Source: Saccoglossus kowalevskii
Taxonomy: Eukaryota > Hemichordata > Enteropneusta > Harrimaniidae
DNA: 42,371 nucleotides
Direction: 5' to 3'
Assembly (NCBI RefSeq): GCF_000003605.2
Contig: NW_003122916.1
Coordinates: 226,065-268,435 of the forward strand
A program made the translations under genes and the position numbers. The notes under the pieces are model-generated. The model did not search any database and had not been told where the DNA came from. It was given only the letters and a program-made list of their open reading frames with translations. Shown piece by piece: positions 35,140 through 42,371 of the stretch; within the stretch, counting starts at the first letter, position 1, and every line of letters starts with the position of its first letter.

Positions 35140-35735
35140 CGCTATGATCACACCTGCTCAAAAGTAATTTACATCGAAGTTTATCATACTTAACTTTAGC
35201 TGCCTGATTTATAATTATGTTTACAAATAGTTGTCCATTCCAACGTGACGACATGCATCAATAAATACCAATGGTGTATGTCATGTCAAATGTAATATTG
35301 AAATATAGTGTGCACGTAATAACTCATTGATGCCTGTCTGTTCACTGACGTGCGTGTACATTAGTTATCGGTATGTTTTATAATATATGAGACGCGTGAT
35401 ACGTATTATGAGGCTTTTACGAGGAGACCTCAAAGTACTAGTATGCACGAAGACAGTACAGCGGGAGTAATATGGAAATAGCCTGTAAAATACCGCAAAA
35501 TTAGGGCACACTGTAATTTATGGTGTTACAGTGACAGATGTATAATAATAACATTATATATACAATTTGACAATATCCTTGTCCGGACAGTGTATACCAA
35601 CAAAAAAGTACAACGTTCTAGTGCAGTATCTAAAACATTATCGTAGATTTTACCTGATATGTTATTGGCTGAAGGCTGCAAAAACATCGGGTATTTACTC
35701 ACAATGGAAACATCAAGAATGAATGAATGATGCGT
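35140..35735 (+). repeat. Dispersed repeat R2, copy 1 (interrupted by R1)
   Basis: GATCACACCTGCTCAAAAG, TCATGTCAAATGTAATATTG and AATAACTCATTGATGC match copy 2 at 37500-37760. The match resumes after the R1 insertion with CAGTATCTAAAACA, TATCGTAG and ATTGGCTGAAGG, which parallel 37835-37890. Confidence 0.8.
35403..35548 (+). mobile_element. Dispersed repeat R1, copy b, inserted in R2
   Basis: It contains TTTTACGAGG, TATGCACGAAGACAG, ATACCGCAAAATTAGGGCAC and GTTACAGTGACAGATG in the same order as the other R1 copies. The equivalent position of R2 copy 2 (about 37760) lacks it. Confidence 0.75.
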
Positions 35736-35889
35736 CATTTGGAAAGATTGCCATAATTGAATAAACAATGATGTCAATAGCTGTTTTAAATGAAAAACTT
35801 GTTTTCTGTTTAGATTTACTTGAATGAAGAATGTTACTGATATGTGTTATATGGACACAATTCATATTATTCACATATATAACTGTAAA

Positions 35890-36120
35890 AATAAGACCAC
35901 ACCTGCTCAAAAGTGATTTACTTTCAAGTGTATCGCACTACTCTTTAGGTGTCTGATTTATAATATTTTTACATTGCTCATTCCAGTTTGACTTTACGCT
36001 CCAGTAAATCCCACAGTTGTCAAGTACATTATTAAAATATATAATGTGCCAGTAGAACTAATTTATGCCACGTGTTCAATTGCATTGTTTATGCGTGTGC
36101 ATATATTATTCAAATGTTGA
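35890..36120 (+). repeat. Dispersed repeat R2, copy 3 (partial, diverged)
   Basis: ACCACACCTGCTCAAAAGTG, CTGATTTATAAT and a TCAAGTACATTATTAAAATA segment align with copy 1. Confidence 0.65.
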
Positions 36121-37489
36121 CCCAAAGAGAGCATCATTGACATGGTCGACTAATCTGCATATTGGCTTGGGTTAATATTAAATTCCACAATTTCTTCCTA
36201 AAATGTGTTTTATTTACGGGCGTTCGCCTGACGTTTTAGAAGCCGCGATGTATACATTGACGCGCCCGTGTACACAAATAAAAACAGCACACTGCACTAG
36301 AGCCACGAATCTAAATAAATTGAGCTACAACATATTTATGGCTAAGTGAACAATTAAATGAAACCCACATCAGTATGTAATACACAATGAGTCGTTGACC
36401 TTCATCAAATAAATAGAATCACTAAAGATCGCTATACAATTCATGCGACTACGGACGTGCCGACCGATATATTCGTGTTCGATTATCTCATAGTTACAAT
36501 TATTCATATCGAACTTGTCAAAATAATTATTATGCAAGATCGTTGGTGAGCAAAATTGTTACAGTTATTCGACCTGTTCACAAGTTAGAGCTGATCAACT
36601 GCCAATCAACGATAACGCATCTACAGATTGAATACAAATTGATAATCGAACAGTAGTATGCCATAGAAGTTGGTTCTAGGTCCATTCCCTGAAATTGACC
36701 TCATTGGACGCACATATTTACACTCGAACCAAATCATTTCCTCGTCTTGGATGTTTTTTTTTCATTTTCTGTTATTTTTGTCCATGATTGGATTGAAAAA
36801 AAAACGAAGACAAATACTCCATGATTTTTTTGACTTCATTAAAAAATAAAATCGTTTTTGTAGGATAGAAACTTTTTGAGATCAACCACCTACCCCACCC
36901 CAAACTAAAGCAAATAAGTTTTTTGTTCGACATCGATCTTTCGACGCTGTCCCTAAAACCATGAGAGTCTTTCCAAGCGATCAACAAAACAACACACAAT
37001 ATTTAACATATACATAAAGTTGTTAACGAGCAGATTTTGAAAGCATATGGTACCAATTATAATACATGACCCAGCCTACTTTAAACAAAGCATTGTTTTA
37101 GCGACATGTAATAGATAGAACATGCATCCCTGCTAGCAACACGAATGTCTGGCATACTATTACAATCTCCATTAAGTTGATACCTGATTCATTCAAACAT
37201 GAATATGAAACAACCACAATTCATTTCAATTACCAGTGATCTATGCCGCATAGTCGTATGATATCGACAATAGTGCACATACACTGTAAAACGGTGACAT
37301 ATTCCCCTGTAACTATATATAGCTAATTATTATCATCATAAAACACACATCAATAAAGACATAATTGGCTACGTTTTATCCAACAATCTAAAATTACATT
37401 GGCATATGCCATATTGTTGATGACGCTCCACACCGTACACATCTTTTATTTTACAGCATGTAATATCATATTATTTAAATTTATAACTG
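36121..37489. other. Stretch without recognisable gene
   Basis: AT-rich, with short open frames only. Confidence 0.5.
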
Positions 37490-37920
37490 GGTCAACATGA
37501 TCACACCTGATCCAAATAAATTCTACTTAACATTATCTACCTGATAGTTAATAATGTTATTGATTATCATTGCCCTTTGCAGCTGACAACACGCTTCAGC
37601 AAATCCCAATAATATAAGTCATGTCAAGTGTAATATGGAAATATAGTATGCAATTAATAACTCATTGATGCTCACGTGTTTACTGACTTGGTTGACGCCT
37701 GTACATCGTTAGCGGAATATTCTATCACATATGAGATGCGTGACACGTAATAAGCATTATTACTTGCTATATATTCCAGTTGAGCACAATCTTGCCCAAA
37801 CAAGGTATAGCACGGCCAACTAATAAATCTAGTGTAGTATCTCAAACACTATCGTAGCTGTTGCCTAATACATATTACTGGCTGAAGGTTGCTAGCTTGT
37901 TGACGTTTTACTCACAGACA
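37490..37920 (+). repeat. Dispersed repeat R2, copy 2 (uninterrupted)
   Basis: GATCACACCTGATCC, TCATGTCAAGTGTAATATGG, AATAACTCATTGATGC, CAAACACTATCGTAG and ACTGGCTGAAGG lie in the order seen in copy 1, without the R1 insertion. Confidence 0.8.
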
Positions 37921-38242
37921 AAAAATGATATATATTCACGATCGCGTATGTATATTTACAACGCTCTTGTATATCAAGAGAAATCGATAAGTATAAACGT
38001 GAATGTAATGGTTTTCATATCTTCAGAAATGGTACACTCTAACTTGAGTGTAATTGTCATACCAAGTTTGAAATCAATGCATACAAGTTCATTTCAACTC
38101 AATATCCAATGAAGAGTATGGAGAAACTCAATGAGCTAATCGTCCGAGTTATGAAATAGTTAGAAAAATAGCACCCACGTGATGTGCCAATACAATCACC
38201 TTGGGCGTGTGTGGGGCAGCGCCCCATAACTAAAGTTATCTA

Positions 38243-38486
38243 ACGAGTAAACTAGTCATAATAAATTAGGGCCTTCAAACAAAGAGCTGTAAATATCTTT
38301 TTTATATTATGAAGTAAATATGTCAAATCCATGAAGACTAGCACCCGCCTAAGCTGAAAAGGTATTTTTTGTCTGATAATCCTTATTCTTACAACGTGGA
38401 GATCTCAATAGCATTTTAATGTTCGAAGCTTATGGTGATAGTCTTTTTTACTAAATTCCTAAGTAATAAGCATATTCATGTACTAT
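38243..38486 (+). repeat. 244-bp direct repeat R3, left copy
   Basis: It differs from 40313-40556 at five positions by direct comparison, with no indels. It starts ACGAGTAAACTAGTC and ends CATATTCATGTACTAT. Confidence 0.97.
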
Positions 38487-38898
38487 GCATCATACGTGCT
38501 CAAACGTATCACCGTGTACAGTAAGTACAATCTCCTTTCAGTAGTAGCGTCGACTGAGAGGTATAGTAATCCTCTAGTAATATAAAAAGCACGATTCTAA
38601 TTATAAGAAGTGTAACAACAGGATACTCACATTTCCAAGTACACAAGTCATCCTTAAGGGGTTGACCTCAGACGTTCGTAAGCAGTTGACTCGGGCAACA
38701 TGAAGCCAATGTTCTATCTATTGCAGATAGTAAACCACCCTAGTCATTGAACTATCATCAGTGGATCAGGAATGTATACTTGATTTATTACGTCATTGTG
38801 CTGGTACACTGTTATTGGAGTGTATTAGAAATCATAGTCAGTTACAACATATATACAATAGCTAGATTGAAATGTCAAAAGAAAGAGTACACCAAGAG

Positions 38899-39800
38899 TG
38901 TTATGATCAGGGGGTCATAACTAGGGGGTAATGGCCGGGACAGGGTTTAGCCATTTCATCGATTACAGTCAGATGGCAAAAACTAAGGAGCCTAATGAGG
39001 TAGTAGACGGGCAACTAGGTCATGAAAATTGGGTTGGTACATGAAGTTTTTCTACCCTAGATCAGAGTCTAATTAACCAATGTATTCGGCCCACCCAAGA
39101 ACAGAAAACAATCGAGACGAGTGGAACACAACAAGAGTAAATCTGCACATGAATATTCTGGGGATGTTAGTATTCAGGAAGACGTTAGCTTACTTTCCAT
39201 ATGAGGTACAATAAAGATCCAGTTCCTTTTAAGACCCTAGACATTTATTAACCTAGAAGAAGGGATGAGAAGCAGTGTGGCCAGAAACTCGAACATCAAA
39301 ATTCTCAGGGCTTGACAAAAAACTCGTTTATTCTGTGGGGAATCCTTTTGATCAACCTTCACGAAAAATCAGGTGGCAGTGTCTGAGTTTTTACCATTTC
39401 TATTCCATTCAAGTTGTACTGGCGACACCTATTGTCATAAAGGCAGTGGTTATTCAGTTTATTTGTTATGCACAGGAAAGACATCATACAGCGACACCCC
39501 CACAACAGTTAGCTGATTACGCAAGTACAATGACAGACAAATTCCACCGATCCTTAGTCCCATTAGGTCAGGGTACTTGCTTACACCCTTTTTTGTTCAG
39601 TGAATGGCATCGATTGAAGTTTTAGCAACAAGATTTTGGCGGAGGTTGATTATCTTCAACAGCATTATTTGGGTGAAAGTTTGATTCACTTAACCCTATG
39701 TTCTGCGTGTTCGTAATTGGTCAGTGCGAGCATGACTACGTGTGGGTGAGAAACAAAGTGGACCTGGAAAGCGCATGTCTTAATAAATGTATTTCAGTTA
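38899..39800 (+). mobile_element. Possible LTR-like or decayed retroelement block
   Basis: It opens with TGTTATGATCAGGGGGTCAT and a G-rich run. Further right are an inverted CCAAT box (AATTGGTCAG, near 39714) and AATAAA near 39782 followed by a T-rich segment. A 116-codon open frame (39275-39625) inside has no known domain. No second copy or clear end was seen, so this is tentative. Confidence 0.2.
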
Positions 39801-40022
39801 AAGTGCTTGTTTCTAGTTTTTGTCAGCTATAGTTGAGTTTATCCAATGCTCAATATATTGGATGTAGGTCGGCTGAGTATGACTGAACTAGTAAAATACA
39901 CGCATATTTTCCGAGAATAATTTGAAATGTTGGTAGGTGAATTTATATTCCCGTCACTAAAGTTGCAAATAGTGTTGCAAGTAGAGCTGGATTTTAGTCG
40001 CTGTTCCTTAAGTATCCGAGCT

Positions 40023-40034
40023 GGGGGGGGGGGG
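40023..40034. repeat. Poly-G run of 12
   Basis: Twelve consecutive G in AT-rich DNA. It could be a quadruplex-prone or assembly-sensitive site. Confidence 0.9.
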
Positions 40035-40312
40035 ATTTGTGTAGTTTTTGAGGTGGTTTTTGACGGAAACTGCGTCTGCTAATTCATTCGTTTCATTATA
40101 TCTTGCCTTATCACCAAATTTATACAAATCTTTTAAAATGGTAGAACACAATGAGAAAAATAAAAACAAATTTGCCGCTTTGAAACCAATAATGATGTGA
40201 ATTCAGAACAAAGTCGTCCAAGGTATGTCTTGGAAACAGTTGACATAATAATAAAATGTAAGTGTAAACGAAACGAATAACAAATGCACGTGCAAATATA
40301 TGTATTATGATG

Positions 40313-40556
40313 ACGAGTAAACTAGTCATAATAAATTAGGGCCTTCAAACAAAGAGCTGTAAATATCTTTTTTATATTATGAAGTAAATATGTCTAATCC
40401 ATGAAGACTAGCACTCGCCTAAGCTGAAAAGGTATGTTTTGTCTGATAATCCTTATTCTTACAACGTGGAGATCTCAATAGCATTTTAATGTTCGAAGCT
40501 TATGGTGATAGTTTTTTTTACTAAATTCCTAAGTAATATGCATATTCATGTACTAT
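40313..40556 (+). repeat. 244-bp direct repeat R3, right copy
   Basis: The counterpart of 38243-38486, same orientation, offset 2,070 bases. Confidence 0.97.
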
Positions 40557-40889
40557 AATCTTTTACAAACTTTGAACATAGCCGCTAACAAAAATATATC
40601 TGAGAAATATATCTGAGACACGCAGAATGAATTTCAAAAAATAATGAGGAGTAAAAGTCATGTTTGTTACGTTTTAACGGCATGAAGCAGACTGATAATG
40701 CGCACTGGATATACAAATTACATTGATTAGCGACTAAATTGCGATGCACAGCCCATTAATTAGGAAATAAGAGACAATACGCTGCGCATTATTGCGTGTA
40801 GAGTAGAGCAATTCTGGTATGTACGCATGAGTTTCACCCATTATTCAGGCGAATACGCTTATTTGAGCTTTGTTGTCATTTATTTCAAT

Positions 40890-41120
40890 TATAAAACCCT
40901 CAAACATTTACATACACGAGAAGTGTGTCGTGGACGCCTGTAAGTAATTTGCACGTAGCGAGAAAATTCTCGATGAAAATAACCAGACAACGACATGCAA
41001 AATCACCTTCGAGGTTGAAATGGAGCGAAATGATCACGGTAAATTTGTTGATAAACGAATCGTGCAAAAGCATTGGATATAGCCGAGAAACATATAATCA
41101 TGTTTGTATGATCGATTGAC
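40890..41120 (+). other. Possible coding segment, unassigned
   Basis: The + strand frame ending at the TGA at 41117-41119 is open for about 75 codons. It includes ARKFSMKITRQRHAKSPSRL and KWSEMITVNLLINESC, and is basic and serine-rich with more CpG than its surroundings. Such composition would suit a GPCR tail, but no acceptor in the phase needed after exon 3 is present. An AT-rich chance ORF or a repeat is equally possible. Confidence 0.15.
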
Positions 41121-42371
41121 TCTTGAGCACACCCTAGTTGTGTTGTGAACTGATAGCAGGGCTGCATGTGGTACAGACCGACCAAGGAGAACAAATGAAA
41201 ATACCTGTAATGCGAATCAAGATTTGCAACGTTATAACTAACTGTCAGATCTATGTGGTTCCTTAATAAAGCTGATTTCTATGATTGAAAAAAACTACAC
41301 CTTTTTAAATCATCGTATTTATGTTTATTTGCTGCTGATTAATTTTGTAAATCATTTGAGAAAATTAAATATAACTGTATTAACAAATATAAAAGCAAAT
41401 TATTCACTTGTATATGGAGAGGTTCCCTCTCGTCCTAACAACGCAGCAAGTAGAAATACGTGACTTAATTGTATCGCTATTGTTATCGTATATTACTTGA
41501 ATGAACAAAAGTATGCCATATAGTAACATAAGTGTCATGTTTATTCACGGCGTACTCATATGTATACTCACATATCCAACAGTAGCGACAGGTTTCATAA
41601 TAGATTTAGTGTTAATAGAAATAACTATCACAGTGAAAAATATATATATTTTACAATATTATTCATCCCTAGCAATGATCCCCTTTCCAAGAAAAGAGTT
41701 CCGTTTGAAAACTACCATCTGCCTATCCCTGCCTATTTATATTTTATTAAAAATCAGCAATACTTAGTTCTAAGTTATGGTGTGTTTCATGATTGTTACT
41801 AACGAATGTTACTAAAGATGCTGGCCAGTACACCTTTTTCATTGTAGGGATGTTTTGTCATATGTTGCAATGGCTGCATGTTGATATAACAGTATAGACC
41901 ACATTAAATCTTCTTCTCCCCAACTTGTATTCATTGATATTCATTGGCTGGTGGAAAATTATCAACAATGACATTAAATATTCGCATAAAAATATGCACA
42001 GTTGCAAACAATTAGTCATGTCCGAGAGACCAGTAAAAGTACTGGATTACTAGTATGTTTCTTTTGTATTTGTATATAACATTGCCGAATAGAAATACAA
42101 TCCACCAAATTTCCCATTATAGTAGATAATATTTGGTAATTGTTGTCCTAAGTAACTATTCGAAATAACCAAACGTTTTTAGCAATGATTCTTTATTGAT
42201 AGCAGAAGCAAGTTCTTGTGTTTCATTAGATTGACGTAAGTTGACACAGCAGGTGATCACCGAGATTTATATCAATGTATGACGTGAGCAGTTATCACGA
42301 GTATTTGCATGTCAACTTAAATATAGTTAGGTTATAATTACATATTTTGAATATACATATTTTGAAATGGC
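41121..42371. other. Window end, no gene seen
   Basis: Short AT-rich open frames only. No repeat shared with the rest of the window was noticed. Confidence 0.4.

Noticed and set aside
38243-40556. Complete LTR retrotransposon
   Set aside because: The repeats lack TG...CA ends, no primer-binding site or polypurine tract is visible, no target duplication is seen and the interior has no gag or pol.
1-42371. CRISPR array, bacterial operon, phage or viral gene set
   Set aside because: No spaced repeats, operon structure or capsid/polymerase genes; introns and repeats show an animal genome.

Overview
This is an AT-rich stretch of an animal nuclear genome. It has spliced genes with long introns, TA and other microsatellites, decayed transposable elements and a 513-base assembly gap. 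The gene content and the shape of the repeats suggest a marine invertebrate; a hemichordate-like deuterostome is a guess that the sequence alone cannot settle. No bacterial, viral or CRISPR-type system is visible.

The one gene I can recognise firmly is a class A (rhodopsin-family) neuropeptide-type GPCR on the + strand. Exon 1 (5221-5565) carries the N-terminus, TM1, TM2 and the start of TM3. After an intron of 23,680 bases, exon 2 (29246-29647) carries the rest of TM3 with the DRY motif through TM5 and most of intracellular loop 3. Exon 3 starts at 30187 and runs into the gap; the end of TM7 reappears at 30729-30764, followed by another splice donor. All observed junctions are phase 0. TM6 and most of TM7 are missing from the assembly, and the C-terminal tail exon was not found.

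The left edge (about 106-747) holds a broken LINE ORF1-like fragment on the - strand. From 748 to 5055 I see no gene, only a TA microsatellite, two perfect hairpins and a block with two YY1-like motifs. The long GPCR intron contains several weaker exon-like segments, all on the - strand: a signal-peptide-like first exon (12540-12674), two segments near 17-18 kb, and a pair near 22-23 kb, one of which looks OTU-like. It also holds an LTR-like block (about 13410-14123), a decayed tandem repeat with fragments of a repetitive protein family (14.6-16 kb), a 72-base tandem repeat, and copies of a short inverted-repeat element.

The right side (30.9-42.4 kb) is mostly repeat-derived: TAAA and TA microsatellites, three related copies of a repeat at 35.1-37.9 kb (one interrupted by the short inverted-repeat element), and a pair of near-identical 244-base direct repeats about 2 kb apart. 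The genes other than the GPCR are not shown to work together. The main biological statement supported here is a neuropeptide receptor gene with a very large first intron that may host other transcription units.
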